DNA from: Prevotella illustrans
GTDB lineage: Bacteria > Bacteroidota > Bacteroidia > Bacteroidales > Bacteroidaceae
Direction of reading: 5' to 3'
DNA: 39,404 nt
Assembly: GCF_017426725.1 (NCBI RefSeq)
Contig: NZ_JAERMS010000029.1
Location: forward strand, 1 to 39,404
The notes under the pieces were generated by a model, which was not told the origin of the DNA, ran no database searches, and saw only the letters and a list, made by a program, of their open reading frames with translations. Made by a program: the position numbers and the translations under genes. Position 1 is the first letter of the stretch; the number at the start of each line of letters is the position of its first letter. Shown in pieces: positions 1 through 8,398 of this stretch.

Positions 1-65
1 TGATTTGATGAAACTTTATATGCGTTTTCACAAAAATTATTTAGGACACTATTGATAAAAAACAT

Positions 66-73
66 TACTTTTG
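66..73 (+). promoter_or_regulatory. Bacteroidetes -7 box upstream of lrgA
   Basis: TACTTTTG matches the Bacteroidetes -7 consensus TAnnTTTG. It lies about 70 bases before the lrgA start, with a 10-bp inverted repeat in between. I did not find a convincing -33 TTG at the usual spacing, so this is a candidate only. Confidence 0.5.
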
Positions 74-83
74 CAGCCAAGAG

Positions 84-121
84 TAAAATCATCCGACGAT
101 AGTTATGTAAAGATGATTTTA
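84..121. promoter_or_regulatory. 10-bp inverted repeat in the lrgAB leader
   Basis: TAAAATCATC at 84-93 is the exact reverse complement of GATGATTTTA at 112-121, with an 18-base spacer. It sits between the candidate -7 box and the start codon at 144. It could be an operator read by a dimeric regulator or a leader RNA hairpin. It is too AT-rich and lacks the tail expected of a terminator. Confidence 0.45.
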
Positions 122-143
122 TCACTCACGTAAATGACATAAG

Positions 144-530
144 ATGAAATTCGTAAAGCAATTCCTACTGATTCTCCTTTTTTCTTTTCTCGGCGAACTT
201 CTTCATGTTCTGATTCCGCTGCCTTTTCCGGCCAGTATCTACGGCATCGTACTGCTGTTCGCGGCTTTGTCGGCCAAAGTCGTGAAGGTGAAAGACGTGC
301 GGGAAGTGAGCGTTTTCCTCATAGCCGTCATGCCGGTGATGTTCATTCCGCCGGCAGTGGGACTGATCGATTCGTGGGATGATATTCGTTCCAACCTGTT
401 GCGGTATGTCGTCGTGACGGTGGTCAGTACGTTCGTGGTGATGGCCGCGGCCGGCAAGACTACGCAGTATGCCATTCGTCGGCATTTCGGAAAGAAGCGC
501 CGGGAGTGCCGCGAAGGAGAAACTGACTGA
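144..530 (+). CDS. lrgA: CidA/LrgA family holin-like membrane protein
   Basis: A 128-residue, very hydrophobic protein with four predicted membrane helices at about 5-25, 30-50, 58-78 and 86-108. The PFPASIYGIVLLF segment near residues 27-39 is the conserved LrgA/CidA signature, and the tail from about 110 is short, basic and cytoplasmic. The length is normal for the family. In Firmicutes, LrgA/CidA proteins modulate murein hydrolase export and cell lysis, and related pairs affect overflow metabolite transport. The function in Bacteroidales is not established. The gene is followed after 80 bases by an LrgB homologue on the same strand, the usual two-gene arrangement. The start at 144 is chosen because it begins directly at the first helix. 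Confidence 0.88.
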   Translation: MKFVKQFLLILLFSFLGELLHVLIPLPFPASIYGIVLLFAALSAKVVKVKDVREVSVFLIAVMPVMFIPPAVGLIDSWDDIRSNLLRYVVVTVVSTFVVMAAAGKTTQYAIRRHFGKKRRECREGETD

Positions 531-610
531 GCGCCGATACGTCGTTGACGGTGAAAAAACATAAAGAAGACAAAAGGACAGTGGTTAAGGTAAAAAGATA
601 AAGTATCAAG

Positions 611-1303
611 ATGAAAGAGTTATTGCAGGATTCCATTTATTTCGGCGTATTGATCAGTTTGGGCTCCTACGCTATCGGCATGTTTCTGCGTCGAAAGACC
701 GGCCGCTCGTTTGTAAATCCGCTGCTTGTTTCCATTCTGTTGGTGATATTGGTCTTGCTGTTGACGGGTGTCAGCTATGGCCGTTACAATGCGCAGGCAT
801 CGTGGCTGGGTTATCTGCTCACGCCCGCTACCGTCTGCCTGGCTGTCCCGCTGTATCAGCAGATGGAACTCTTGAAGAAAAACTACCGGGCCATTCTTTC
901 CGGCATTGCGGCCGGCGTCCTTTCGAGTATGCTTTCTGTGCTGTTGCTGGCGCTGCTGTTTGGGTTCGACCATGCGGCCTATGCCACGTTTCTGCCCAAG
1001 TCCATCACAACGGCCATCGGTATGGGCGTGTCCGAAGAACTGGGCGGTTATGTCTCCGTCACCGTCGTGGCTATCGTCGTCACCGGCGTGCTGGGCAATA
1101 TCTTCGCCGAACGCTTCCTGAAACTAATCAAGGTAGACGAGCCTGTGGCCAAGGGAATTGCCATCGGCTCATCGTCGCATGCCATCGGCACCTCCAAAGC
1201 TATGGAGATGGGGGCCGTGGAAGGAGCCACAAGTGGTCTTTCCATCGTCGTGAGCGGCATTCTGACCGTCGTCGGCGCCTCGCTCTTCGGTCTGATTCTG
1301 TAA
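611..1303 (+). CDS. lrgB: LrgB family membrane protein
   Basis: A 230-residue polytopic membrane protein of exactly the usual LrgB length. The conserved C-terminal segment SSHAIGTSKAMEMG (about residues 188-201) and the preceding glycine-rich helices identify the family (PF04172; same family as plastid PLGG1 and CidB). It is the expected partner of the upstream lrgA. Known LrgB-type proteins are linked to control of lysis or to export of small organic acids such as glycolate or pyruvate. Which applies here cannot be read from sequence. The gene ends before a TerB/DnaJ gene that appears functionally unrelated. Confidence 0.9.
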   Translation: MKELLQDSIYFGVLISLGSYAIGMFLRRKTGRSFVNPLLVSILLVILVLLLTGVSYGRYNAQASWLGYLLTPATVCLAVPLYQQMELLKKNYRAILSGIAAGVLSSMLSVLLLALLFGFDHAAYATFLPKSITTAIGMGVSEELGGYVSVTVVAIVVTGVLGNIFAERFLKLIKVDEPVAKGIAIGSSSHAIGTSKAMEMGAVEGATSGLSIVVSGILTVVGASLFGLIL

Positions 1304-1387
1304 AAGCGGCAGCCGGTGCGGGCCCGGAAAGCTAAATGTGGCATAGCGTTTGTTTATCATGGTATTAAACCCTTTACTACTTTTATT

Positions 1388-2194
1388 ATGGCATTAGGAA
1401 AATGGATAGGCGGATTTCTCGGTTTCATATCGGGCGGCGGCATACTCGGCATGTTGGCCGGTTTTGCTTTGGGCTCGCTCTTCGACAAGGGACTTGACGC
1501 CGTCAACACCCCCGACAACCTGTCGTCGGCCGATAATGAGGCCGCCCGGCAACGCTATCGACAGCAGTCCTATGAAGGACAGCGCAATTCGTTCATGTTT
1601 TGCCTGCTCGTTCTTTCGTCTTACATCATCAAGGCCGACGGTCGGGTGATGCACTCCGAGATGGAATTCGTGCGCTCGTTTCTACGCAACAACTTTGGCG
1701 AAGCGGCCGCCGTGCAGGGCGACGACATCCTGCGCAAGCTCTTTGAGAAGCAGAAACAAATGGGTAACGTGGCCTATCGTGACGCCATGCGCGACGCTTG
1801 CGTACAGATCGCGCGTAACATGGACGTGGCCCAGCGCCTGCAATTACTCAACTATCTGGTACTGATAGCCAAGGCCGACGGGCAGGTGACGCCCGACGAA
1901 ACATTGGCGTTGAAAGAGATGGCCCGCTATATGGGCTTGTCAGAACAGGAAGTGGACTCCATGCTCAATCTCTCGAAAGGAGCCGGCGATCTCAACGCTG
2001 CCTACCGAGTGCTTGAAATATCTCCCCAAGCGACTGACATCGAGGTGAAGGCGGCCTACCGCCGTATGGCGTTGAAGCACCATCCTGATCGTGTGGCTAC
2101 CTTGGGAGACGACGTGAAGCATGCGGCTGAACGGAAATTCCAGGAAATCAACGAGGCCAAAGAACGTATTTTCAAGGCCCGAGGTATGACGTGA
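1388..2194 (+). CDS. TerB-DnaJ domain protein (DjlA-like)
   Basis: A 268-residue protein using the ATG at 1388. The reading frame stays open 24 codons upstream, but those residues look non-coding and the glycine-rich hydrophobic segment (residues 5-32) fits a membrane-anchor N-terminus. Residues about 65-190 form a TerB-like helical domain with two ADG motifs (83-85 and 163-165). Residues about 204-268 are a J domain with the HPD tripeptide intact at 232-234, so it should be able to stimulate a DnaK partner. This membrane anchor plus TerB plus C-terminal J layout is that of DjlA. The gene ends at a terminator hairpin at 2261-2292. Confidence 0.85.
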   Translation: MALGKWIGGFLGFISGGGILGMLAGFALGSLFDKGLDAVNTPDNLSSADNEAARQRYRQQSYEGQRNSFMFCLLVLSSYIIKADGRVMHSEMEFVRSFLRNNFGEAAAVQGDDILRKLFEKQKQMGNVAYRDAMRDACVQIARNMDVAQRLQLLNYLVLIAKADGQVTPDETLALKEMARYMGLSEQEVDSMLNLSKGAGDLNAAYRVLEISPQATDIEVKAAYRRMALKHHPDRVATLGDDVKHAAERKFQEINEAKERIFKARGMT

Positions 2195-2260
2195 AGGGGA
2201 ATTTGGGCCGTAGTGCCATGCCGGTCAGCCGAAATGATAGGGAAAACCCTATGTAGTTGT

Positions 2261-2292
2261 AGGGGAATCGCGCTTGCGGTTCCCTGTTTTTT
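2261..2292 (+). terminator. Rho-independent terminator after the DjlA-like gene
   Basis: The left arm at 2261-2271 pairs with 2276-2285 around the loop GCTT, with one bulged G and one G-T pair, followed by GTTTTTT. A second small perfect hairpin, ATAGGG/CCCTAT around AAAA, lies just upstream at 2237-2252. The terminator sits directly before the -7 box of the next gene. Confidence 0.75.
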
Positions 2293-2296
2293 GTTC

Positions 2297-2304
2297 TATT
2301 TTTG
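2297..2304 (+). promoter_or_regulatory. -7 box of the lipoprotein gene
   Basis: TATTTTTG, a full match to TAnnTTTG, followed by CA, lies 24 bases before the start codon at 2328 and just after the terminator of the preceding gene. This implies independent transcription. Confidence 0.65.
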
Positions 2305-2327
2305 CAAATAGATAAAACGTTTACATT

Positions 2328-3164
2328 ATGAATAAAGGTATCATTGCAGTCATGAGTGCCGCTCTTTTGGTGAGTGGTTGCGGTACGTATACGGGTCAGG
2401 GCGCCTATGCCGGTTCGACACTCGGCTCTATCCTGGGCAGCGCCATCGGCGGTTTGTCCGACGGTCCGAGGGGTTCGGACGTGGGAACCATTGTCGGAAT
2501 GGTGGGTGGAGCGGTTGTCGGAGCAGCCATCGGCAATGCTGCGGACCGCCAGGCCGAAGCCGAAATGGCGGAACATCGAGAGGCCGTGAAGCGGCGACGG
2601 GCCGACCGCGATCGCTATGATTACGACCGCCGGCAGCCTCAGACCGATCGTTCTTCCGACTCGTATGACAGCGGTTTCGACCCCAGCAACAGCGGTGACG
2701 ATCGTATTTACGATTTCGACAGTCCCGATTACACCGGCGACTACAGCGCACAGAAGCCTGTCGAAACCTATCCACGCCGCTCGAACGTAGACGAAAGAGC
2801 CGACACCTATCGCTATACGCCCGATATCGAAATACGCAATGCCCGCATCGTGGACGGCAATCAGGATAAGGTGATTTCGCGCGGCGAGCTTTGCAAGGTG
2901 ATTTTCGAGGTATTCAATCGTGGTAATACGACCCTCTACGACCTACAACCCACGGTAGTCGAAGCCAACGGTAACCGTCATCTCTACATTTCGCCGAGCG
3001 TGCATGTAGAGAAACTCCAGCCGGGTAAGGGCATACGCTACACCGCTATGGTGAAGGCCGACAATCGCCTGCGCGACGGAATGGCCAAAATATGCGTGTC
3101 GGTGCTGCAAGGCGCCAAGTCGATATCAAAGGTTTGTGAGTTCAATGTTCCTACGAGAAAGTAG
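2328..3164 (+). CDS. Glycine-zipper lipoprotein
   Basis: A 278-residue predicted lipoprotein. The signal peptide ends at the lipobox LVSGC, with the lipidated Cys at residue 18. Residues about 22-65 are a glycine-zipper membrane segment with repeated GxxxG spacing, like those of outer-membrane-associated lipoproteins. Residues about 75-150 are charged, Tyr/Asp/Arg-rich and probably disordered. Residues about 165-278 look like a beta-sandwich adhesion or CARDB-type domain, suggested by the order of alternating strands and the segment around FEVFNRGN. It has its own -7 box and ends at a terminator. The role is unknown; an envelope structural protein is the best guess. Confidence 0.8.
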   Translation: MNKGIIAVMSAALLVSGCGTYTGQGAYAGSTLGSILGSAIGGLSDGPRGSDVGTIVGMVGGAVVGAAIGNAADRQAEAEMAEHREAVKRRRADRDRYDYDRRQPQTDRSSDSYDSGFDPSNSGDDRIYDFDSPDYTGDYSAQKPVETYPRRSNVDERADTYRYTPDIEIRNARIVDGNQDKVISRGELCKVIFEVFNRGNTTLYDLQPTVVEANGNRHLYISPSVHVEKLQPGKGIRYTAMVKADNRLRDGMAKICVSVLQGAKSISKVCEFNVPTRK

Positions 3165-3213
3165 AAACCGTATCGGAAAAGAAAAATTCTCTCAATTATA
3201 TTTTTCTCTCATG

Positions 3214-3243
3214 AGACCTGTAACCCACGGTTACGGGTCTTTT
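3214..3243 (+). terminator. Terminator between convergent genes
   Basis: A 12-bp stem (3214-3225 with 3229-3240, one T-G pair) closes a CAC loop and is followed by TTT, so it suits the plus-strand lipoprotein gene. The convergent minus-strand gene stops inside it at 3243-3245. Confidence 0.75.
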
Positions 3244-3764
3244 CAGTAATTATCCAAGGCTTTCTTGATGCGGTCTTTCCGTGTCATCTTATGGTGGTCA
3301 ACGAACAATTTGTCTCCGACCCATATCAACATACCAAGTAGGTCGGGGCCGCCAACCATCGGCCGAGTCAAAGCTATTTCATCTTTCGTCATCGTTTGGT
3401 AGAGCGCTCCACGGTGCTGATGGCCTATCACCTCTACGTCTGACAGCGTATGTATCTTGGGTATCAACATGATCGTGTCCTGACGGAAGTCCTGACTGTC
3501 CATTCGTCGCGTGTAATACTTGCTGTGGCTGATGGTGACGCGATTGAAGTTGCGGCTGGCGAGGATAAATTCGCCTCGCCAGTTGGTCTTCACCGACTGG
3601 TTGCCGTCGGTATAGACACTCACATTGCGTAGCGGAGTATGGGTGATGGCGTCGGCTATGACAAAAGTACGCTCACCGTTTGAGGTCATGGGCTGTTGTG
3701 CCTGTACCGTTGAGACAATGAGAAGAAAAGCGATGGGCAACAATATTCTGGCAATTCTCCACAT
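3243..3764 (-). CDS. Small secreted protein with carboxypeptidase-regulatory-like fold
   Basis: A 173-residue protein with an N-terminal signal peptide (about residues 1-22, ending VQA-QQ). Residues about 33-105 resemble the CarboxypepD_reg-like/CNA-B beta sandwich common in Bacteroidetes exported proteins: a VIADAITHTPLRNVSVYTDG run followed by a TNWRGEF turn and strands ending in ISHSKYY. The C-terminal part (about 118-173) is basic and has no fold I recognise. No catalytic residues are evident. It stands alone between a convergent lipoprotein gene and the EamA gene, with its own candidate -7 box. Function is unknown. Confidence 0.75.
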   Translation of the reverse strand: MWRIARILLPIAFLLIVSTVQAQQPMTSNGERTFVIADAITHTPLRNVSVYTDGNQSVKTNWRGEFILASRNFNRVTISHSKYYTRRMDSQDFRQDTIMLIPKIHTLSDVEVIGHQHRGALYQTMTKDEIALTRPMVGGPDLLGMLIWVGDKLFVDHHKMTRKDRIKKALDNY

Positions 3765-3796
3765 GATGATGACGATTTATAGATTCATTACATTGA

Positions 3797-3804
3797 CAAA
3801 GATA
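3797..3804 (-). promoter_or_regulatory. -7 box of the 173-residue secreted protein gene
   Basis: On the minus strand this reads TATCTTTG, matching TAnnTTTG. It lies about 32 bases upstream of the start codon at 3764. Confidence 0.6.
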
Positions 3805-3875
3805 GGTGAAAAGAGAAAAACCGTCAAGTTAATGACTGTCAAATAGACATAATGTCGTTTAACGCCGTTTGGCCG

Positions 3876-4766
3876 TCATACCATGTTCTTCTGCAGGTTA
3901 GCCATGATCACGCCGGCTAAGATCATGCCCGATCCGATATAGGCAATGGTCGTCATGGGTTCGTCGAGGAAAATGGCGCTGGCCACAATCGTAGTCAGCG
4001 GATTGAGATAGGTGTAGTTGGTTGTTTTGAGCGCGCCGAGTTTCTCGATGACCCAACTCCACAGCGCGAAGCAGAGGAAAGAGGCTACAACGCCCAGGAA
4101 CAGCGCGTTGACATAGATTTCGGGTTTCAGAAAATCGCGTAGCGGGAACTGCCATGGCTCGACGGCAAATACCGGAAGCATGGTAATCAGCCCATAGAAA
4201 AATACCTTGCGGGTGAGGAAAGCGGCATTATAGTTCTTGCTGACCTTACGGATGAGTAGGCTGTAGACGGCCCAAGAGACCGAAGAACCCAGGGCCAGCA
4301 GGTCGCCTACGGGATTGAGACGCAGGACAACCTGGCCGTTGAAAATGACGATGCCCACACCTGCCAGAGCCAGGATGGAGCCTACGATGAGCTGCCACCC
4401 CGCCTTGAACTCCCGGTAGATGGCCAGGGCGAAGAGCGTTGTGATGAGGGGAGCCGTCGAAACGATGAACGACACATTATTGACATAAGTCAGCCCCACA
4501 GCCATATTCTCACTGACAAAGTAGAGTGAGCCGCCTGTCACGCCTAACAATAGCATCCAAAACTCGTCTTTCCAATTCCGGCAGAACAATCTCTTAGGTG
4601 AAATAAACCATATACAGATATAGGCCAACAGGAATCTGACCACGAATATTTCCGACGGACTCATGCCGTGGAGAATCAATATCTTACTGTTGATAAATGT
4701 TTCTCCCCAAATCAAGGCCACGATCAGGGCAATAATATGATACCAAATGTTTTTATTGTTCTGCAT
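3876..4766 (-). CDS. EamA/DMT family transporter
   Basis: A 296-residue inner-membrane protein with about ten predicted helices arranged as two EamA halves (roughly residues 8-140 and 152-290). The length and the features IWGETFINSKI near the N-terminus and YLNPLTTIVASAIFLDEP near residue 250 are typical of drug/metabolite exporters such as RhaT/YdcZ/PecM relatives. Family members export amino acids, sugars or other metabolites, so the substrate cannot be assigned. It is a single gene divergent from panB, with a very short leader from a consensus -7 box. Confidence 0.88.
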   Translation of the reverse strand: MQNNKNIWYHIIALIVALIWGETFINSKILILHGMSPSEIFVVRFLLAYICIWFISPKRLFCRNWKDEFWMLLLGVTGGSLYFVSENMAVGLTYVNNVSFIVSTAPLITTLFALAIYREFKAGWQLIVGSILALAGVGIVIFNGQVVLRLNPVGDLLALGSSVSWAVYSLLIRKVSKNYNAAFLTRKVFFYGLITMLPVFAVEPWQFPLRDFLKPEIYVNALFLGVVASFLCFALWSWVIEKLGALKTTNYTYLNPLTTIVASAIFLDEPMTTIAYIGSGMILAGVIMANLQKNMV

Positions 4767-4774
4767 AATTATTG

Positions 4775-4782
4775 CAAAAATA
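4775..4782 (-). promoter_or_regulatory. -7 box of the EamA transporter gene
   Basis: On the minus strand this reads TATTTTTG followed by C, a full consensus match only 8 bases upstream of the start codon at 4766. Initiation would be nearly leaderless. Confidence 0.6.
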
Positions 4783-4866
4783 TAAACATTTAGTCGTATA
4801 TCAAACCTTTATCCGTTATTTTTTTCGGTCTGACGACTAAAATGGATAAATCCGGACTTTTATTTA

Positions 4867-4874
4867 TACCTTTG
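4867..4874 (+). promoter_or_regulatory. -7 box of the pan-coaBC operon
   Basis: TACCTTTG followed by C, a full consensus match, about 52 bases before the panB start. No other strong box was seen before panC, panD or coaBC, so the four genes are probably transcribed together from here. Confidence 0.65.
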
Positions 4875-4926
4875 CATCCCGGTATACTTCATATTTGTAA
4901 AATGTACGGATATTCTTAAGATAAGT

Positions 4927-5751
4927 ATGAAAAAAACTGCAAGTTATTTTTTGTCTCAAAAAGGCGAGCGGCGTCTGACCATGCTCACAGCCTATGACTA
5001 CCATACGGCATGCGTCATCGACGAGGCCGGTATCGATATGATTCTTGTCGGCGATTCTCTGGGCAACGTCATGTTAGGCTATGAGAATACGCTGGCCGTG
5101 ACTGTCGACGATATGATACACCATGGCAAAGCAGTCTGTCGCGGTGCCCGGAACGCATTTGTGGTCGTGGATATGCCTTTCATGTCTTACCAGACGTCAG
5201 TCTATGACGCGGTGAAAAACGCCGGACGCATCATGAAGGAAACCGATTGTCAGGCCGTGAAATTAGAAGGTGGGGCCGGTTATGCCGATCGCGTGCGTGC
5301 CATTGTGGAGGCCGGCATTCCCGTTGTGGGACATATCGGGCTTACACCTCAATCGTTCAACACGTTGGGCGGTTACAAGGTGCAAGGTAAGACGGTCCAG
5401 GCAGCCCGGCGGTTACTGGACGACGCCCGTGCGTTGGAAGCGGCCGGTGCCTTTGCTGTCACGTTGGAGTGTGTGCCCGAAGCCTTAGCACGGAAAATTA
5501 CGGAGCAAGTGTCTGTTCTGACCATTGGTATCGGTGCCGGGAAATATTGTGACGCTCAGGTGCTGGTCTATCAGGACATGTTGGGCTATACCGACGGCTT
5601 CACGCCGAAGTTCGTGAAAAAGTATGCCAACCTTCACGACACGATGCTCGAAGCGTTCCGCCATTATAAGGATGAATGCGAGTCTCAGGTTTTTCCGGCT
5701 AAGGAACATACGTTTGCCATTGATGAGGAAGTTTTGGAGAAGCTATATTGA
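4927..5751 (+). CDS. panB: 3-methyl-2-oxobutanoate hydroxymethyltransferase
   Basis: A 274-residue ketopantoate hydroxymethyltransferase. It transfers a hydroxymethyl group from 5,10-methylene-THF to 2-oxoisovalerate, the first committed step to pantothenate. The metal- and substrate-binding motif LVGDSLGNVMLGYENT (about residues 41-56) and the GIGAGKYCDAQVLVYQDMLG segment near residue 200 are intact, as is the KLEGG motif near 113. The length is normal. It heads a cluster with panC, panD and coaBC and is preceded by a consensus -7 box, so it is probably the first gene of the operon. Confidence 0.97.
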   Translation: MKKTASYFLSQKGERRLTMLTAYDYHTACVIDEAGIDMILVGDSLGNVMLGYENTLAVTVDDMIHHGKAVCRGARNAFVVVDMPFMSYQTSVYDAVKNAGRIMKETDCQAVKLEGGAGYADRVRAIVEAGIPVVGHIGLTPQSFNTLGGYKVQGKTVQAARRLLDDARALEAAGAFAVTLECVPEALARKITEQVSVLTIGIGAGKYCDAQVLVYQDMLGYTDGFTPKFVKKYANLHDTMLEAFRHYKDECESQVFPAKEHTFAIDEEVLEKLY

Positions 5752-5812
5752 ATTTATTGATCATCAGACGCCGTCTCGCCATTGTAGAGCGGCAAGTTAA
5801 TTATAAGATAAA

Positions 5813-6655
5813 ATGCAAATCGTAAAAACAATAGAAGAAGTTCGGGCTGCGGTGCGTGCGTGGCGTGCGGATGGACTTAGTGTGGGCTTGGTTCCGACGA
5901 TGGGATTCCTTCACGAGGGCCATCGGAGTCTTATCGAACGATCGGTTGCCGACAACGACCGCACGGTGGTGTCGGTATTTGTCAACCCTATTCAATTTGG
6001 TCCGTCGGAAGACTTAGAGGCCTATCCGAGGGATATAGAACGCGACAAGACTGTGGTAGAGGGAGCCGGTGGCGACTTGATATTCAATCCTGAACCTTCG
6101 GAGATGTACCCACCTCATTTCACAACGTTTGTCGATACTACCGAGACAACGGAACTGTTGTGTGGCGCACGACGTGCCGGACATTTCCGTGGCGTGTGTA
6201 CCGTCGTGAGCAAGTTGTTCAACATCGTGGGGCCCGACCGTGCCTATTTCGGCCAGAAAGACGCCCAGCAGCTGGCCACGGTGCGTAGGTTCGTGCGCGA
6301 CTTGAATTTCGACGTCGAGATCGTTGCGTGTCCCATCGTGCGTGAGGCGGACGGACTGGCCAAGTCGAGCCGCAACACCTATCTCTCCACTGATGAGAGA
6401 AAGGCTGCGCTCATATTGTCGGAAAGCCTTCGGCAGGGCAAGGCTGCCATAGAAAGAGGGGAGCGAAGCGCCCAAGCTGTCATTGATGTCATTGCCGACA
6501 GTCTGAATAAAGAGCCGTTGGCACGCGTGGATTATGTAGAAGCGGTGGACTTGGACAATGTGCAACGCGTGGAAAGAATAGAAGAGAATACATTGGTCGC
6601 TATCGCCGTATATATCGGCAAGACCCGACTTATAGACAATTTCATATGGAAATAA
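5813..6655 (+). CDS. panC: Pantoate--beta-alanine ligase
   Basis: A 280-residue pantothenate synthetase, which condenses pantoate and beta-alanine with ATP to give pantothenate. The nucleotidyl-transferase motif HEGHRSL (about residues 32-38), the FGQKDAQQ region and the KSSRNTYLS motif near residue 183, which matches the family's KMSKS-like loop, are all present. Its end overlaps the panD start by 10 bases, which suggests translational coupling between the enzyme and the supplier of its beta-alanine substrate. Confidence 0.97.
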   Translation: MQIVKTIEEVRAAVRAWRADGLSVGLVPTMGFLHEGHRSLIERSVADNDRTVVSVFVNPIQFGPSEDLEAYPRDIERDKTVVEGAGGDLIFNPEPSEMYPPHFTTFVDTTETTELLCGARRAGHFRGVCTVVSKLFNIVGPDRAYFGQKDAQQLATVRRFVRDLNFDVEIVACPIVREADGLAKSSRNTYLSTDERKAALILSESLRQGKAAIERGERSAQAVIDVIADSLNKEPLARVDYVEAVDLDNVQRVERIEENTLVAIAVYIGKTRLIDNFIWK

Positions 6656-7038
6656 CACTGCTGAAAGCAAAGATACACCGTGCCGTTGTGACGCAAGCCG
6701 ACCTGAACTATGTAGGCAGCATCACTATCGACAGCGAACTGATGGCTGCCGTGGGCATCATGGAGTATGAGAGAGTGGAAATAGCCGATGTGGATAACGG
6801 CAAACGTTTCGCGACATACGTCATTGCGGGTAGCCCCGGCTCGGGTGTCATCTGCGTTAACGGAGCGGCGGCCCACTGTGTGGAAGTGGGCGACAAGCTC
6901 ATTATTATGGCCTACGCGAATATGACACCGACCGAAGCCGGAGTGCATCGTCCCAAAGTAGTGTTCGTCGACGATGAGAACCACATTACGCGCCGGGCGA
7001 ACTATGAGCGGCACGGGCTCCTCAACGAACAAGAATAA
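6646..7038 (+). CDS. panD: Aspartate 1-decarboxylase (pyruvoyl enzyme precursor)
   Basis: A 130-residue zymogen that makes beta-alanine from aspartate. The self-cleavage site is visible as YVGSIT, with cleavage between Gly24 and Ser25; Ser25 becomes the pyruvoyl cofactor. Lys9 and the NGAAAH region (about 71-76) also match the family. The ATG at 6646 lies inside the end of panC in another frame and gives the correct short beta-chain. coaBC starts 12 bases after its stop. Confidence 0.96.
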   Translation: MEITLLKAKIHRAVVTQADLNYVGSITIDSELMAAVGIMEYERVEIADVDNGKRFATYVIAGSPGSGVICVNGAAAHCVEVGDKLIIMAYANMTPTEAGVHRPKVVFVDDENHITRRANYERHGLLNEQE

Positions 7039-7050
7039 AAAAGACGGAAT

Positions 7051-8247
7051 ATGTTGAAAGGAAAAAACGTAGTGCTGGGTGTGTCGGGTGGCATTGCCGC
7101 GTATAAGGCGGCCGGTCTGGCTTCAAGGCTTGTCAAATTGGGAGCTGAGGTTGATGTGGTAATGACGGAGAACGCGTGCCGGTTCATTGCGCCGCTGACC
7201 TTTGAGGCGCTCACGTCGCGAAAGAGCTTGGTCGACACATTCGACCGCAATTTCTCCTACGACGTGCGCCACGTGTCGTTGGCCCGCAAGGCCGATGTAC
7301 TGATGGTGGCTCCGGCTACGGCAAACGTAATCGGAAAGTTTGCCAACGGCATTTGCGACGACATGCTGTCGACGACTTTCATGGCTTGCCGCTGTCCCAA
7401 AATCGTTGCGCCGGCCATGAATACGAACATGTGGAATAACGACGTGTTGCAGGACAATCTGAAAAAGCTCACACGCTATGGCACGGTCATCGTACAGCCG
7501 GCCGAGGGACGGCTGGCCTGTGGTGATGTGGGAATCGGCAAGCTGGCTTCGGAAGATGAGTTGTTACAGCACATCCTGTTGCAGATAGGCATGCCGCACG
7601 ACATGCGGGGCAGGCGCGTGCTGGTAACGGCCGGCCCAACGCGAGAACCGATAGACCCGGTGAGATACATTACCAACCGTTCCACCGGCAAGATGGGATT
7701 CGCCCTTGCGAAGATGGCCAAGCTACGCGGGGCCGACGTCACGCTCGTCACAGGTCCGGTGGGCTTGTCACCGTTTCACGGGGTGGAGATGGTGCCGGTG
7801 ACGACTGCCCGGGAAATGTTCGACGTGATGACGAGTCGGAGCGATGACTTCGACGTGGTGGTGATGTGTGCCGCTGTGGCCGACTATACGCCGCAAAGCT
7901 ATATGCCGCAGAAGATGAAAAAGGGCGACGGAGAGTTGACTGTCAGACTGAAGCGTACCCGGGATATACTGGAGTATTTGGGAAAGAATAAGCGCGAAGG
8001 GCAGTTCGTCGTCGGCTTTTCGATGGAAACGGAAAACCTGTTGGATCATTCTCGGGAAAAGTTGATCAGGAAGCGGGCGGATATGATTTGCGCCAACACG
8101 GTCGCGTCGTCGGTAACGGGCTTTGCGGTTGACACCAATCAGGTGACGCTCGTCATGGAAGACAGCACCCGGGAACTGCCGTTGTGCAGCAAGGACGAGA
8201 CGGCCAATCTCATATTGGACGCCGTCATGGAACGCTTACGACGATAA
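7051..8247 (+). CDS. coaBC: Bifunctional phosphopantothenoylcysteine decarboxylase / phosphopantothenate--cysteine ligase
   Basis: A 398-residue CoA-pathway fusion enzyme. Residues about 1-180 are the FMN-dependent CoaC decarboxylase half, with GVSGGIAAYKA at the N-terminus, the catalytic-type His in DVRHVSLA (about 72-79), PAMNTNMWNN, and the CGDVGIGKLA cap loop. Residues about 188-398 are the CoaB ligase half with VTAGPTREPIDPVRYITNRS. Length and order match the normal bacterial enzyme. Downstream of pantothenate there is a missing step, pantothenate kinase, which is not in this window. The gene closes the pan operon and is followed by a stem-loop at 8256-8298. Confidence 0.97.
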   Translation: MLKGKNVVLGVSGGIAAYKAAGLASRLVKLGAEVDVVMTENACRFIAPLTFEALTSRKSLVDTFDRNFSYDVRHVSLARKADVLMVAPATANVIGKFANGICDDMLSTTFMACRCPKIVAPAMNTNMWNNDVLQDNLKKLTRYGTVIVQPAEGRLACGDVGIGKLASEDELLQHILLQIGMPHDMRGRRVLVTAGPTREPIDPVRYITNRSTGKMGFALAKMAKLRGADVTLVTGPVGLSPFHGVEMVPVTTAREMFDVMTSRSDDFDVVVMCAAVADYTPQSYMPQKMKKGDGELTVRLKRTRDILEYLGKNKREGQFVVGFSMETENLLDHSREKLIRKRADMICANTVASSVTGFAVDTNQVTLVMEDSTRELPLCSKDETANLILDAVMERLRR

Positions 8248-8255
8248 TGTGATTC

Positions 8256-8298
8256 TGCCCTTTGTTTTTGGTTGCCCAACCAAGCATGGTAAAGGGCA
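8256..8298. other. Nested stem-loop after coaBC
   Basis: An outer stem of 8 bp (8256-8263 with 8291-8298) encloses a perfect 6-bp hairpin TTGGTT/AACCAA at 8268-8283. There is no T run after it, so it is a doubtful rho-independent terminator. It could be a mRNA 3'-end stabiliser. Confidence 0.45.
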
Positions 8299-8398
8299 AA
8301 GGCGCACGCCTTCTCGGACAACCGATATTGGGTAGGCAGTGAAAAAAATAAGATTGCTAATTGAAAAATATAATATAAACCGTTTATAACATGCTATC

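Noticed and set aside
802..1335. Open frame overlapping lrgB in another frame
   Set aside because: It is Arg/His/Cys-rich with no domain, as expected for a shadow of a GC-rich real gene.
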